From: Clostridiales bacterium
GTDB taxonomy: Bacteria; Bacillota; Clostridia; Oscillospirales; JAAYOS01
Assembly (NCBI GenBank): GCA_012520195.1
Contig: JAAYOS010000131.1
Span: forward strand, 1-37,655
Reading direction: 5' to 3'
DNA: 37,655 nt
The notes beneath the pieces are model-generated. The model saw only the letters and a list, made by a program, of their open reading frames with translations. It made no database searches and was not told the origin of the DNA. Of the stretch, positions 7,755 through 18,036 are shown one piece after another; the stretch's first letter is position 1, and each line of letters opens with the position of its first letter. Both the position numbers and the translations under genes were made by a program.

Positions 7755-10388
7755 CTACATTGTGTCAAACCATGTCTTTCCGATTTTTGTATCGACCGTA
7801 AGCGGCACCTTAAGCTCAATGACATTTTCCATCTCTTCAGCCAATAGAAGTGCTACCTTTTCTGCCTCGTCCTCAGGAGCCTCAACCAGAAGCTCATCGT
7901 GGACCTGAAGTATAAGCTTTGACTTAAGTCCTTCCTTTTTTAGTCTTGAGCTGACCTGAAGCATTGCTTTCTTTATAATGTCGGCAGCAGAACCCTGAAT
8001 TGGTGTGTTTAATGCTGCACGTTCACCGAAGGATCTTATGTTGTAGTTTCGTGAACTCAGCTCCGGGATAAAGCGCTGCCTATTCATGATTGTCTTCACA
8101 TATGTGTGGGATTTGGCAGTCTCCACGATCTGTTTCATATACTCCCTTATTCCTGAGTAGTGGTTGAGATAACTTTCGATGTATTTAGCGGCCTCAGCAC
8201 GAGTCACTCCAATGTCTTCAGCAAGAGAGAAATCGGAGATTCCGTAGACGATACCGAAGTTTACGGCTTTTGCACGATAACGTAGTTCGGGGGTGACATC
8301 GGAAACATCTACACCGAATACTTGTGAAGCAGTAATAGTGTGGATGTCATCTCCATTGATAAACGCATCCTGCATTGCCTTGTCATCCGCAATATGGGCT
8401 AAAACCCTGAGTTCGATCTGGGAATAGTCCGCATCTACAAAAACGCATCCGTCCTCAGCGACAAACATCTTACGAATTTCGCTTCCAAGGTCCTGTCTAA
8501 TTGGGATATTCTGAAGATTCGGGTCTGTTGAGCTCAACCTGCCAGTTGCGGTTACCATCATATTGAACCTCGTGTGAATCCTACCATCCTGAGCTATCAT
8601 GTTCAGCAGACCGTCAGCATATGTTGATTTTAACTTTGTCAGTTGTCTGTATTCAATGATTTCTTCAATAATTGGGTGTTTACCCTTTAGCTTTTCAAGC
8701 ACACCAATGTCTGTGGAGTAGCCTGTCTTTGTCTTCTTGACAGGCGGCAGCCCCAACTCTTCAAAGAGCACCTCACCCAGCATCTTTGTGGAGTTTATGT
8801 TGAACTCTTTACCAGCATGTAAATAAATCGCTTGAGAGATAGCGTCCACTCGCTCTGAAAGCCACTCTGAGAAGTCTGTGAGCTTATCGGCATCGACCTT
8901 CATTCCGGTATGTTCCATGTCAGCTAAGACAGAACAGAGCGGTAGCTCCAGTTTATAGTAGAGATCAACCATGTCGGTTTCCTCGAGCATCTTCATAAGC
9001 TTCAGACTGAGGAAATAGACTGCGGAGGTGTGTAATGCAATTGATGTCTCAGCCTCGTTGTCCAGAGAGAGCGACTCAAATGCACTTCTATCCTCATAAG
9101 CTTTTGGAGATGGGATCTGCGTCTCCAGAAAGGACAGAGAAAGGCGTTCAATGGTATAGCGTCCATCACTGGGATTAAGAATATATGCGCAGAGAGCGGG
9201 GTCAAATACATAGCCCTCGGCCTTTACATTTAGCTCGAGCAGTCTGCGCATGTCTGTTTTTATGTCGAGTCCATACTTAGGTATTGCCTCGCTGAAGAAG
9301 TAGTTGAGAAATTCAATCCATTGGGCTGGCTCAAACTCGCACTCACGTCCCAAGTAGACGATCTTTTTATGATAAAACGCTATAGCGGCCACGTCTTGTT
9401 GACAGACAACCGCAACGGCACCCTCAATCGTCTCTAGGGTGTCCCGCCAATTGCTCTGGGTAACATGCTTTACTTCAAAGTCGTGTATTTCGCTCGTTAC
9501 GGTATCATCAGCAGGAGCGGCTTCAATTCCAAGTCTGTCTAGAAATGTTTTGAATTCGAGTTTTATAAAGAGGTTATATAGCTTGTCGGTGTCGGCAGGC
9601 TTGTTAACTACAGAAGCATAGTCTATCTCGATAGGTACTTCAGTATCGATTTTTGCGAGTTCATAGCTGAGAAAAGCCATTTCCTTTCCATCTATTAGCT
9701 TTTCAGCGACACCTTTTCTAAGGCCAAGATCATCTATATTGTTATATATCTCATTAATGCCGCCATAGCTCTGAATCAAGCTGCTTGCAGTTTTTTTACC
9801 TATGCCTTTCACACCGGGTATGTTATCCGAAGGATCTCCCATAAGGGCCTTGTGGTCGATGAGCTTGATTGGCTCAAAGCCATACTCCTCCCTGAACACT
9901 TCGGGTGTGTATATCGTAGTAACTGTTTGGCCCATTGATGTCGTAATGAGCCGTACAGAGACGAACTCATTGAGGAGTTGCAGAGAATCCTTGTCACCAG
10001 TGACTACTATTCCATTTTCGCCTGCATCCGTTAGTTTCTTACATATAGTTCCCAGCACATCATCAGCCTCATACCCTGCCAGTTCATAGCAGGGTATGTT
10101 CATTGCTTCAAGAACATCTCGTATTACAGGCATCTGAACAGCGAGTTCATCAGGCATTCTCTTTCTGTGAGCCTTGTATTCACCAAAGACCTCACTTCTC
10201 TTTGTTGGCGCATCGACATCGAAAGCAACACAGATGCCATTAGGCTCCTCCTCGTCAATGAGCTTTAGGAGTATGTTGATAAAACCGTAAACAGCATTCG
10301 TGTACAGACCTTCACGGTTTGAGAAAAGCCGTATACCATAGAAGGCCCTGTTCATTATGCTGTTGCCGTCAAGCATCATGAGTTTCAT
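7755..10388 (-). CDS. polA: DNA polymerase I
   Basis: This 877-residue protein has three parts. Residues 1-290 are the 5' nuclease with YEADDVLGTI and GDKDSLQLL. Residues 300-470 are a degenerate 3'-5' exonuclease-like domain. The remainder is the polymerase, with motif A DADYSQIELR near residue 651, motif B RAKAVNFGIVYGIS, and motif C VHDELLVEAP near residue 829. The exonuclease domain lacks the DxE motif (GAVAVVCQQD stands there), so proofreading is probably absent, as in Bacillus-type Pol I. The enzyme acts in Okazaki-fragment maturation and repair synthesis. GGAAAGGA lies about 9 nt before the ATG. The gene is 66 nt downstream of cysS and is followed by the phosphatase gene. Confidence 0.97.
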   Translation of the reverse strand: MKLMMLDGNSIMNRAFYGIRLFSNREGLYTNAVYGFINILLKLIDEEEPNGICVAFDVDAPTKRSEVFGEYKAHRKRMPDELAVQMPVIRDVLEAMNIPCYELAGYEADDVLGTICKKLTDAGENGIVVTGDKDSLQLLNEFVSVRLITTSMGQTVTTIYTPEVFREEYGFEPIKLIDHKALMGDPSDNIPGVKGIGKKTASSLIQSYGGINEIYNNIDDLGLRKGVAEKLIDGKEMAFLSYELAKIDTEVPIEIDYASVVNKPADTDKLYNLFIKLEFKTFLDRLGIEAAPADDTVTSEIHDFEVKHVTQSNWRDTLETIEGAVAVVCQQDVAAIAFYHKKIVYLGRECEFEPAQWIEFLNYFFSEAIPKYGLDIKTDMRRLLELNVKAEGYVFDPALCAYILNPSDGRYTIERLSLSFLETQIPSPKAYEDRSAFESLSLDNEAETSIALHTSAVYFLSLKLMKMLEETDMVDLYYKLELPLCSVLADMEHTGMKVDADKLTDFSEWLSERVDAISQAIYLHAGKEFNINSTKMLGEVLFEELGLPPVKKTKTGYSTDIGVLEKLKGKHPIIEEIIEYRQLTKLKSTYADGLLNMIAQDGRIHTRFNMMVTATGRLSSTDPNLQNIPIRQDLGSEIRKMFVAEDGCVFVDADYSQIELRVLAHIADDKAMQDAFINGDDIHTITASQVFGVDVSDVTPELRYRAKAVNFGIVYGISDFSLAEDIGVTRAEAAKYIESYLNHYSGIREYMKQIVETAKSHTYVKTIMNRQRFIPELSSRNYNIRSFGERAALNTPIQGSAADIIKKAMLQVSSRLKKEGLKSKLILQVHDELLVEAPEDEAEKVALLLAEEMENVIELKVPLTVDTKIGKTWFDTM

Positions 10389-10454
10389 TTAGATAGTCCT
10401 TTCCGGTAAACTTATCGGTCGTCCGAAATTATATCGATCAGTTCGATATATGCA

Positions 10455-11864
10455 TCAGTCGAAGGTGATCTCGCGGGTTTTTCCATCACATATGACCTTT
10501 ACGCCACCCGGCATATCCTCCAAAGTAATACCTTTTTTGCTTAAGGTGTTCCTGATGCTGTCAGCTTCGGCAAAGTTTCTGGCCTTTCTTGCCTTATGGC
10601 GCGCATAAATGAGAGACTCTGTCTCATTATCCAGCTCGAAAGAGCATATAGACGGGGCATTGCCAAGATCTAGACCGAGGATTTTATCGGTCTCAAGTAT
10701 TAGGTTGAATATTTTATCGGATTTAGAAGGATATCTCGCCATACTCCATACAGTACCAAGCGCTTTGGGAATATTGAGGTCGTCATTAATAGCATTGACA
10801 AACTCATTACGAAAACCTTCAATTACCGAATCATCAACTTCGTCCTTTCCACCAGCATGGGTGTGCACCGCTGCAATCAGATTGTCTAGCGAAGTTTTGG
10901 CTGAATCCAGGCCATCAAATGTGAAATTGAGTTTTGATCGGTAATGAGCGTTTAGGCAGAAGTACCTATAAGCAAGCGGAGAATAACCGCGTTCCTCAAG
11001 GTCATCGAGGGTGTAGCAGTTACCAAGACTCTTCGACATTTTTCCGTTGTCTACGAGTAAAAATTCACTGTGGAGCCAGAAGTTTACAGCCTTATGATCT
11101 AGAAGTGCCTCCGACTGTGCTATTTCGTTTTCGTGGTGGATCGGTATATGATCAACACCACCAGTGTGAATATCAAAAGTTTCGCCCAGATACTTCAGTC
11201 CCATTGCAGAGCACTCAATATGCCAACCGGGATATCCCATACCCCAGGGGGACTCCCACTGCTGAAGGCGATTCTTCTCTGACTTCTTCCACAAAGCGAA
11301 GTCTGCAGGATGACGCTTCTCAGTGTTGACTTCAACCCTCGCGCCCGCCTGTTGCTTGTCAAAATTCATTCTCGAAAGTTTCCCGTAATCGCTAAATTTA
11401 CCTATGTCAAAATAGATTCCATCGGAAGTCTCATATCCATATCCTTTTTCAACGAGCTTGCTGACAAAATCTATCATCTCTTCAATGTTGTCGGTAGCTT
11501 TTGCAATGATTTCGGGTATATCTATGTTTAGGCGTCCTATATCGCGCATAAAAACATCAGTATAATACGCGGCTATTTCAAGAGGTGAACGCTGCTGCTC
11601 CCGAGCGCTCTTCTCCATCTTGTCCTCGCCTTCATCTGCATCACTTACAAGGTGGCCTACATCTGTGATGTTCATGACATGGATCAGTTTATAGCCGTTA
11701 AAACTTAGCGCTCTACGAAGACTGTCCATAAAAAGATATGCACGCAAATTGCCAATATGGGCATATTGATATACTGTAGGCCCACAGGTGTAGATTTTTA
11801 CTGTATCTCCCTCTATTGGTAAAAACTCATCTTTGGATCTCGTGAGAGTGTTGTAAAGTTTCAT
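10455..11864 (-). CDS. cysS: Cysteine--tRNA ligase
   Basis: This 469-residue class I synthetase has [15 protein letters not shown] (zinc Cys plus the HIGH-like HIGN), the later zinc ligands in WHIECS and IHHENE, and KMSKSLGN. I chose the ATG at 11862-11864 ([11 protein letters not shown]) because the family starts there and GGAGGC lies upstream. Reading further upstream would add 45 unrelated residues. cysE ends 25 nt upstream; the cysE-cysS pair is a classic Firmicute arrangement that couples cysteine synthesis to its use in translation. mrnC and the rRNA methylase that often follow are missing; polA follows instead. Confidence 0.97.
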   Translation of the reverse strand: MKLYNTLTRSKDEFLPIEGDTVKIYTCGPTVYQYAHIGNLRAYLFMDSLRRALSFNGYKLIHVMNITDVGHLVSDADEGEDKMEKSAREQQRSPLEIAAYYTDVFMRDIGRLNIDIPEIIAKATDNIEEMIDFVSKLVEKGYGYETSDGIYFDIGKFSDYGKLSRMNFDKQQAGARVEVNTEKRHPADFALWKKSEKNRLQQWESPWGMGYPGWHIECSAMGLKYLGETFDIHTGGVDHIPIHHENEIAQSEALLDHKAVNFWLHSEFLLVDNGKMSKSLGNCYTLDDLEERGYSPLAYRYFCLNAHYRSKLNFTFDGLDSAKTSLDNLIAAVHTHAGGKDEVDDSVIEGFRNEFVNAINDDLNIPKALGTVWSMARYPSKSDKIFNLILETDKILGLDLGNAPSICSFELDNETESLIYARHKARKARNFAEADSIRNTLSKKGITLEDMPGGVKVICDGKTREITFD

Positions 11865-11889
11865 AACTTGACAGTGCCTCCAAGCGTAT

Positions 11890-12591
11890 TTATGTTGTCT
11901 CAACCTTGTTACTGCTCTCTTCCAACTCATCACATCCGCGTACTTTGCTCTGCAATATATCAGGTACTTCGATGTTTTGGGTTTTTTCAAGGTTCTCAAT
12001 CCGAATTCTCAGGCGACAAATCTCTTGTGCAACCGGATCGGGAATATGGACATGGTCAAGATTTGGTACCCTTTCTCCTTTTATCCTAACAATGCGTCCG
12101 GGAACGCCGACAACAGTCGAGTCAGGCGGAACCTCGCTCAGGACAACTGCATTAGCAGCAATTCGTGCACGGTCACCTACAGTGAAAGGACCTAGAACCT
12201 TTGCACCCGCACCTATTAGGACTTCGTCTCCAATTGTGGGGTGACGTTTACCGGTATCTTTCCCGGTGCCGCCAAGCGTGACTCCTTGGAATATCGTACA
12301 GTAGTCGCCTATTTCTGTAGTTTCACCAATCACTACTCCCATTCCGTGATCAATAAACAAACCTCGCCCAATCTTTGCGCCCGGATGAATCTCAATACCG
12401 GTTAGTAATCTACCAAGCTGCGAAACAAACCTTGCAAGAAACTTCAATCGAATCTTGTACAGCGCATGGGAGATTCGATAAAAGATAAGTGCATGGAATC
12501 CGGAGTAAAGAAGGACTATTTCTAGACAGCTTCTAGCAGCGGGATCCCTCTCCCGAATTGAGCGCAGATCATGTAAAATACCTTTTTTCAT
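11890..12591 (-). CDS. cysE: Serine O-acetyltransferase
   Basis: This 233-residue protein acetylates L-serine with acetyl-CoA in the first step of cysteine synthesis. It has the left-handed beta-helix hexapeptide repeats and the conserved core [19 protein letters not shown], then [13 protein letters not shown] and [12 protein letters not shown]. The C-terminal region after residue 190 is a charged, helical tail. I chose the ATG at 12589-12591 (MKKGILHDL) because GAGGA lies 7 nt upstream, rather than a TTG two codons earlier. It starts 2 nt after the pgsA stop, so translation is likely coupled. cysS follows. Confidence 0.96.
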   Translation of the reverse strand: MKKGILHDLRSIRERDPAARSCLEIVLLYSGFHALIFYRISHALYKIRLKFLARFVSQLGRLLTGIEIHPGAKIGRGLFIDHGMGVVIGETTEIGDYCTIFQGVTLGGTGKDTGKRHPTIGDEVLIGAGAKVLGPFTVGDRARIAANAVVLSEVPPDSTVVGVPGRIVRIKGERVPNLDHVHIPDPVAQEICRLRIRIENLEKTQNIEVPDILQSKVRGCDELEESSNKVETT

Positions 12592-12593
12592 AA

Positions 12594-13145
12594 TCAATCC
12601 TCGCTATTCTCTTTTCGAAACAGATCCCTGTTTAGTATCAGGTAGTCTGCACCCGACCATATGGTAACCAGTGTCATTATTCCGATGAGAACTCCCCCTA
12701 TCGCAATAGGACCCAGTGTCATTGAACGAAGAGGAGTCAAAAGGAAGGAGACAGTGATAACCTGCACAACCATCTTTGCCTTGCCCCATGAGCTTGCTGC
12801 AATGACTCTACCTGCGGACATGGCAACTGTTCGAAGCCCGGTCACAACAAACTCACGTGTAATAATTAGAACTACAACCCATGACGGAATTATGCCGGCC
12901 TCTGAAAGCATCACAAGTGCTGCAGTAATTAGGATCTTATCTGCAAGCGGATCGATAAACTTGCCAAAATCACTTATCTGATTGTATTTTCTCGCGATGT
13001 ATCCATCCAGCTTGTCAGTTAAACTGGCAAGGAGAAAAAGTGTGAACGCTATGATCTCATGATACGGGATTTCAATCAGATAGATAACCATAAATACTGG
13101 CACAATTGCGATTCTGATCAAGGTAATAATGTTTGCGCTCTTCAT
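12594..13145 (-). CDS. pgsA: CDP-diacylglycerol--glycerol-3-phosphate 3-phosphatidyltransferase
   Basis: This 183-residue integral membrane enzyme makes phosphatidylglycerol phosphate. The CDP-alcohol phosphotransferase signature D-x2-DG-x2-AR-x8-G-x3-D-x3-D is complete in [18 protein letters not shown] plus KFIDPLADK. About five hydrophobic segments surround it. The ATG at 13143-13145 ([12 protein letters not shown]) is chosen because it matches the family start. It lies one base after the rimO stop (TGATATG), so it probably depends on coupling, as its own ribosome site is weak. Upstream in-frame starts would add residues that overlap rimO and do not look like the family. Confidence 0.95.
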   Translation of the reverse strand: MKSANIITLIRIAIVPVFMVIYLIEIPYHEIIAFTLFLLASLTDKLDGYIARKYNQISDFGKFIDPLADKILITAALVMLSEAGIIPSWVVVLIITREFVVTGLRTVAMSAGRVIAASSWGKAKMVVQVITVSFLLTPLRSMTLGPIAIGGVLIGIMTLVTIWSGADYLILNRDLFRKENSED

Positions 13146-13146
13146 A

Positions 13147-14508
13147 TCAGGTCTCTGCCCCTTTACTGTCATATACTTTTCCCACAAGATCACCGTCAAG
13201 TAAATCCTCCATGAAAACTTCCACCATATCGCCCTCTTCAATTCCGGCCCCTCTAAAGAATACTTTTCCGTCAATCTCGGGCGCGTCTGAGTAGGTTCTA
13301 CCATAATAGTGGCGGATTATTGGGTCATAGCCCTCGCAGATAACAGTGAACACCTTACCGAGTCTCGACCTGTTGTAGTCTTCCATAACCTGATACTGGA
13401 TGTCTGTCAAAACTTCAATTCTGTCAGATACCACATCAGGGCTTACACTTCCGTCCATATCGTAGGCAGGGGTGCCCTCTTCACGGGAAAAAGTGAAAAA
13501 GCCCGCACGTTCGAGCTTGTACTCCTTGAGGAATGTGCAAAGCTCGGTAAATGCCTCTTCATCCTCGCCGGGAAACCCTGCAATAATGCTTGTGCGTATA
13601 CAGACTCCTTCGATTTCACTGCGAAGTTTGGTAATGAGCGCTCTGATCTGACTTCCAGTTGAACGGCGGTTCATTCTTTTCAGAATTTTATCGCTTATAT
13701 GTTGAATAGGGATATCTAGATAGCGAACAATCTTAGGCTGGCTCTTAATAGTTTCGATCAGCTCATCTGTTACCTCTTCCGGGTATAGATAGTGAAGACG
13801 TATCCAATTGAGCCCTTCTATCTTACAGAGCCTGTTTAATAGTTCGGGTAGCTTTCTTTCATGGTAGAGGTCTGTACCATACCTTGTGACATCCTGAGCA
13901 ACGATAATCAGTTCTTTGACTCCGCTCTCAGCGAGGTCCTCAGCTTCTTCCAAAATATACTCCATGGGTCTAGAGCGATATGTTCCCCTTAAAGAGGGAA
14001 TGACACAGTAGGAACAGTGATTATTACATCCCTCAGCGATCTTTAAGTACTCAGTAAATCTTGAACCTATTCGGAAACGCGGAATCTCCTCGAAACTTCG
14101 GTTCAGATCACCGAAAGAGCAAGTAGTCTCTCCATCGAGAACCTTTTCCACAACAGAGACGATTTCACTAAAGCTGCCACAGCCAACAACTGCATCAACC
14201 TCAGGTATTTCTTTAAGTATCTCTTCACGGTATCTTTCTGCTAGACATCCGGTCACGATAATTTTCTCAACATTTCCGCCTATGCCATCAATCCTATTGT
14301 CCTTTCGTGCTGCGACAATCTCCAAAATATTCTCAATAGCTTCCTCCCTGGCGGATTCGATAAATGAGCAGGTGTTTATGATGACAATCTCAGCAGTTTC
14401 CGGGACTTCGACTATATCGTGCCCGGCATACATCAGTTGCCATAACATTTGCTCCGCATCTATTCTGTTTTTGTCACAACCCAGTGAAACCAGTCCGATA
14501 GTAGCCAT
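13147..14508 (-). CDS. rimO: Ribosomal protein uS12 methylthiotransferase RimO
   Basis: This 453-residue radical-SAM enzyme adds a methylthio group to the conserved Asp of ribosomal protein uS12. The N-terminal UPF0004 domain has three cluster cysteines (LGCDKN, INTCSF, VTGCLAER). The radical SAM motif C-x3-C-x2-C is in EGCNNHCSYCVIPSLRG. A TRAM-like domain closes the protein. The LGCDKNRIDAEQM start is typical of RimO rather than MiaB. I chose ATG 14506-14508, 2 nt after the recX stop, with GGAGG about 11 nt upstream. The recA-recX-rimO-pgsA order supports an operon; the often linked cinA is absent. Confidence 0.95.
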   Translation of the reverse strand: MATIGLVSLGCDKNRIDAEQMLWQLMYAGHDIVEVPETAEIVIINTCSFIESAREEAIENILEIVAARKDNRIDGIGGNVEKIIVTGCLAERYREEILKEIPEVDAVVGCGSFSEIVSVVEKVLDGETTCSFGDLNRSFEEIPRFRIGSRFTEYLKIAEGCNNHCSYCVIPSLRGTYRSRPMEYILEEAEDLAESGVKELIIVAQDVTRYGTDLYHERKLPELLNRLCKIEGLNWIRLHYLYPEEVTDELIETIKSQPKIVRYLDIPIQHISDKILKRMNRRSTGSQIRALITKLRSEIEGVCIRTSIIAGFPGEDEEAFTELCTFLKEYKLERAGFFTFSREEGTPAYDMDGSVSPDVVSDRIEVLTDIQYQVMEDYNRSRLGKVFTVICEGYDPIIRHYYGRTYSDAPEIDGKVFFRGAGIEEGDMVEVFMEDLLDGDLVGKVYDSKGAET

Positions 14509-14510
14509 AT

Positions 14511-14966
14511 TCAGTATTGATCCTCCGTGTATCTGCGCAGTATTGGTGAGATGTCTTCCCATAAGAAACCTCTGCGAGCGAGCGCGTCGGATATCCTGGA
14601 GGCATCACTCCTGTCCAGCGGAATCTGCCGGGCCCTAGAAACGATGAATCTTTCAATTGTATCTGTAGCGTCAGGCAGTTCCTCAAAAGCGCTTTCTATA
14701 TCTTCATCATCTATGCCGCGTTGTCTCAACTCCATGCGAATTCTCACAGGTCCATAGCCCCTTGCAGTACGACCCGCAACATACTGACAGGCATAGTTAA
14801 GGTCGTCAATTGCGTTCATCCGTTCAAGGTTCTCAACAGCAAAATCAGCGTCCTCTTCACAAAATCCTTTTTCCGCAAGCTTATCAAGCACCTGTTTTTT
14901 TGTCATCATACGCATACTGAGCATTTTCCCGGCTTGTGATAATGCAGACTTCTGTCCCTCAGTCAT
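14511..14966 (-). CDS. recX: Regulatory protein RecX
   Basis: This 151-residue helical protein has the RecX repeat pattern (three-helix modules; KKQVLDKLAEKGF, then ARGYGPVRIRMELRQRGI, then SDALARRGFLWEDI). RecX binds RecA filaments and limits their growth. It starts 2 nt after the recA stop, which fits the usual recA-recX pairing and a coupled, lower expression of the inhibitor. The length is typical of short RecX proteins. Confidence 0.93.
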   Translation of the reverse strand: MTEGQKSALSQAGKMLSMRMMTKKQVLDKLAEKGFCEEDADFAVENLERMNAIDDLNYACQYVAGRTARGYGPVRIRMELRQRGIDDEDIESAFEELPDATDTIERFIVSRARQIPLDRSDASRISDALARRGFLWEDISPILRRYTEDQY

Positions 14967-14968
14967 TA

Positions 14969-16060
14969 TTACTTATCTTCCCCTTCAAGGTCATCCGCTT
15001 CAATGTCTACAGACTTATTAGCGGTAGCCGTTGGTTTAACCGCTCTGCGGGTTCGCTTGCCGCTTGACAGTGCACCCGGATCCTCTTTTGCGATTTCCAT
15101 AATTTCTTTCTGTATCCTTTCAGCGAGTTCCGGATTGTCTAGCAGATACTGTTTTGCAGCTTCTCTGCCCTGTCCGATTCTCTCTTCTCCGATAGAATAC
15201 CACGAACCGCTTTTTGTCACAACCCCGATTTTTGAACCCAAATCGACTATCTCACCAACGCGGGAAATGCCTTCCCCGAACATCAAATCAAATTCGCCAT
15301 CTCTAAAGGGTGGGGCCATTTTGTTCTTAACAACGCGTGCTCTGGTGCGTCCACCAATACTTTCGGTTCCACTCTTGATCCACTCTGTGCGCCGAACGTC
15401 AATGCGAACGCTCGAGTAAAACTTAAGTGCTCGTCCGCCAGTAGTTGTTTCGTTTGAACCGTAGAATACTCCGATCTTCTCGCGCAGCTGGTTTATGAAG
15501 ATAACAGATGTATTTGTCTTAGAAATTACTCCGGCAAGCTTACGCAGCGCCTGTGACATAAGACGTGCCTGCAATCCCACGAACGAGTCTCCCATTACAC
15601 CCTCAATTTCACTCTGTGGTACAAGTGCTGCTACCGAGTCGATTACGATAATATCTAGTGCGCCGCTTCGCGTGAGGGCTTCGCAAATTTCAAGAGCCTG
15701 CTCTCCAGTGTCGGGTTGCGAAATCAAGAGATTGTCGACGTCCACTCCAAGCTTTGCTGCGTATTCTGGGTCGAGGGCATGTTCTGCATCAATAAACGCA
15801 GCTTCTCCTCCTGCCTTCTGTGCCTCAGCGATTATGTGGAGTGCAAGTGTGGTCTTACCCGAAGACTCCGGACCGTATATTTCAATTATTCTGCCACGTG
15901 GAATGCCGCCAATCCCTAGAGCAATGTCTAGAGTGAGTGAACCGGTAGATATTGAACTGACAACCATATCGCTCTTTTCACCCAGTCGCATTACCGAGTT
16001 TTTTCCATACATTTTTTCTATTTGCGATATTGCAGTATCGAGAGCTTTCTTTTTATCCAT
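14969..16060 (-). CDS. recA: Recombinase RecA
   Basis: RecA is the strand-exchange ATPase and co-protease of the SOS response. The 363-residue protein has Walker [49 protein letters not shown] and a basic then acidic C-terminal tail. Two starts are possible: ATG 16064-16066 is only 3 nt from AAAGGG, whereas ATG 16058-16060 is 9 nt away and is preferred. A near-consensus promoter lies in the spacer after prmC. I do not see a GAAC-N4-GTTC LexA box in that spacer, so SOS control is not supported by an obvious operator. Confidence 0.98.
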   Translation of the reverse strand: MDKKKALDTAISQIEKMYGKNSVMRLGEKSDMVVSSISTGSLTLDIALGIGGIPRGRIIEIYGPESSGKTTLALHIIAEAQKAGGEAAFIDAEHALDPEYAAKLGVDVDNLLISQPDTGEQALEICEALTRSGALDIIVIDSVAALVPQSEIEGVMGDSFVGLQARLMSQALRKLAGVISKTNTSVIFINQLREKIGVFYGSNETTTGGRALKFYSSVRIDVRRTEWIKSGTESIGGRTRARVVKNKMAPPFRDGEFDLMFGEGISRVGEIVDLGSKIGVVTKSGSWYSIGEERIGQGREAAKQYLLDNPELAERIQKEIMEIAKEDPGALSSGKRTRRAVKPTATANKSVDIEADDLEGEDK

Positions 16061-16109
16061 AATCATAGACCCTTTCAGTAAGTGTTGGTATTATTTGGCA
16101 GTTAAGTGT

Positions 16110-16138
16110 ATTGTACAATAAAATAGTACTTTTTACAA
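16110..16138 (-). promoter_or_regulatory. Sigma-A-type promoter of recA
   Basis: On the minus strand TTGTAA (16133-16138) is followed after 17 nt by TACAAT (16110-16115), in the 95-nt prmC-recA spacer. The leader would be about 40 nt. No canonical Gram-positive LexA box overlaps it. Confidence 0.65.
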
Positions 16139-16161
16139 CCCTGTTTTAATTGGAAGAGGCA

Positions 16162-17019
16162 TCATGTGTGAATTCCTGCTACTACCCGCTCAATCCCCAG
16201 AGTATCTTGGAATGTCTCAATTTCCGAGTACCCGTTCCTTAGAAGAATATCTCTAACAGCATTTGACTGTCCCATGCCACATTCAAACATCAAGGCCGCC
16301 TCTGACTTTAGTAAATGAAAATAGCCGGAAGCAATCGAACGGAAAAACTCGAGGCCGTCATCTCCCCCATCAAGAGCTTCAAGGGGCTCATAATTTGCGA
16401 CAGACGGATCGAGATTTGCGATGTCACCAGAAGGTATATAAGGAGGGTTTGCTACAATGAGATCGTACTGCCCGAGAGAAATCGATGCTGGCCTCATGAC
16501 ATCGGTCCGTACACAGGCCACACGACTGGATAGATTGTGCCTTCGAATATTTCTCCTTGCCACAGCCAGTGCTTTTGGAGATATGTCAGCTAGAATAACA
16601 TGACTGACATCGGTGTGCATCGCTATCGCAATCCCGAGACTACCGCTTCCCGTACAGAGATCCAGCACACGGCAATCCTCTTTACTCTTGACCCATTCTA
16701 TAGCACAGTTTGCCAGAACCTCAGAATCTACTCTCGGAATAAGCACATTGGAGTTAATATCGAGCGGTATGCCCATAAACTCCCATTCTCCAATTATATA
16801 GGCGACAGGCTCACCCTTCAGTCTGCGCTCCAGCAGTTCAAATGACCCTTGGACTACGTTGTCGGGCGCGTATATTCGCGCGTCTCTGAAAAACTGTTCC
16901 CGAGTCTTCCCAGCTACATACGCAACAATCTCCCGGGCTTCCAGTGATGGCTGAGATATCCCGTGATTGATGAGCTGCTGTCGAATATCGAGATACAGGT
17001 CATTATATGTCGTCGCCAT
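16162..17019 (-). CDS. prmC: Peptide chain release factor N5-glutamine methyltransferase PrmC
   Basis: This 285-residue protein methylates the GGQ glutamine of release factors. It has the N-terminal helical substrate-binding domain, the SAM-binding VLDLCTGSGSLGIAIA, and the catalytic NPPY motif (IVANPPYIPSGD). GGGGGATGGG lies just before the ATG. It follows the DUF1385 gene by 40 nt, a conserved Firmicute pairing. prfA, which normally sits beside prmC, is not here. Confidence 0.96.
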   Translation of the reverse strand: MATTYNDLYLDIRQQLINHGISQPSLEAREIVAYVAGKTREQFFRDARIYAPDNVVQGSFELLERRLKGEPVAYIIGEWEFMGIPLDINSNVLIPRVDSEVLANCAIEWVKSKEDCRVLDLCTGSGSLGIAIAMHTDVSHVILADISPKALAVARRNIRRHNLSSRVACVRTDVMRPASISLGQYDLIVANPPYIPSGDIANLDPSVANYEPLEALDGGDDGLEFFRSIASGYFHLLKSEAALMFECGMGQSNAVRDILLRNGYSEIETFQDTLGIERVVAGIHT

Positions 17020-17059
17020 GTCCCATCCCCCATTACAGCTATATTTCTCTATCTAAGCT

Positions 17060-17998
17060 CTACCAGCGATCAAGTCCCTCGTTTTCGGGTATTACGCGAG
17101 TAAGTGCATCAATGGCAACCCCAATCATTGAATCGTCAGGCTCTCGTGTAGTCAAATTCTGTAACCACATGCCCGGTGCGCGTAAAACCTTCGTGACAAC
17201 ATTGTCATACCGACCCACTACTCTATTTATTTCATAACTCAAGCCAACAACGATCGGTAGGAACGCTATGCGCAAGAGCATACGCAAAATGGGGTTTGAC
17301 AGTCGAACAAATGAGAACACAAGGATGCTTACGATCATTACGACGAAAAGAAAACTTGTACCGCAGCGCGGGTGCTGCCGAGGATACTTTCTGACGTTAT
17401 CGACGGTGAGCTCATCCCCTGCTTCGTAGCAGTATACCGCCTTGTGTTCTGCACCATGATAAGCAAAAACCCGCTTCATTTCATCTATCCTCGAGACCGC
17501 TACCAGGTATATGAAGAATATAATTATCCTGATGAGTCCTTCAAGGAGATTTCTAACAAAGCCAGTTCCGACAGTGTTTACTAAGAATCCGGCTAGAATC
17601 GACGGCAACAAAATAAACAGACCTATAGGCAGTAGTACCCCAAGGAAAAGTGCAAATCCCATCAGTGCCTTCTCGACTTTCTCCTTGGTAAATTTCTTTT
17701 CAAGCCACAGCTCAAGCCGTCCCTTTTCTTCCTCTTCCTCTATGATATCTGTAGAATATGTCAAAGCACCTATTCCCAGTCTTAAGGAGTCGTACATGCT
17801 AAATACACCCCGGATAAAGGGAAGACCCAGTATCTTGTACTTGTCTTTCAACCTTGTTACCTGGATCTCTTTGACATTGTGTCCTTGAGGTGTATTGACT
17901 ACTATGGCGGCCTTTTGCGGCCCAAGCATTAGTATTCCTTCGATTAAGGCCTGCCCGCCAATCGTCGTGCGGTAATCCCGCTCTTTTTTCTGTGTCAT
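17060..17998 (-). CDS. DUF1385 membrane protein (YqhQ-like)
   Basis: This 312-residue protein belongs to the DUF1385 family. It has the conserved N-terminal IGGQALIEGILMLGP, the GAEHKAVYCYEAG segment and the HPRCGTSFLF motif. Hydrophobic segments lie around residues 110-165 and 205-255, so it is an integral membrane protein with a conserved His/Cys-containing part. The molecular function is not established for the family. GCGGAGGA precedes the ATG. The gene is 38 nt downstream of the histidine kinase gene, so it could receive read-through from that operon. The neighbouring prmC matches many Clostridia genomes. Confidence 0.9.
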   Translation of the reverse strand: MTQKKERDYRTTIGGQALIEGILMLGPQKAAIVVNTPQGHNVKEIQVTRLKDKYKILGLPFIRGVFSMYDSLRLGIGALTYSTDIIEEEEEKGRLELWLEKKFTKEKVEKALMGFALFLGVLLPIGLFILLPSILAGFLVNTVGTGFVRNLLEGLIRIIIFFIYLVAVSRIDEMKRVFAYHGAEHKAVYCYEAGDELTVDNVRKYPRQHPRCGTSFLFVVMIVSILVFSFVRLSNPILRMLLRIAFLPIVVGLSYEINRVVGRYDNVVTKVLRAPGMWLQNLTTREPDDSMIGVAIDALTRVIPENEGLDRW

Positions 17999-18036
17999 TA
18001 ATGTCCTCCGCTGCTGTTTGCAGCTACTGTCTAATA

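Noticed and set aside
15495-16121. Long plus-strand ORF of 208 codons antisense to recA
   Set aside because: It lies wholly opposite recA, has no recognisable domain, and its residue mix (Ser/Pro/Ala rich) is that of a shadow frame.
16067-16161. SOS/LexA box upstream of recA
   Set aside because: No GAAC-N4-GTTC-type palindrome is present in the spacer.
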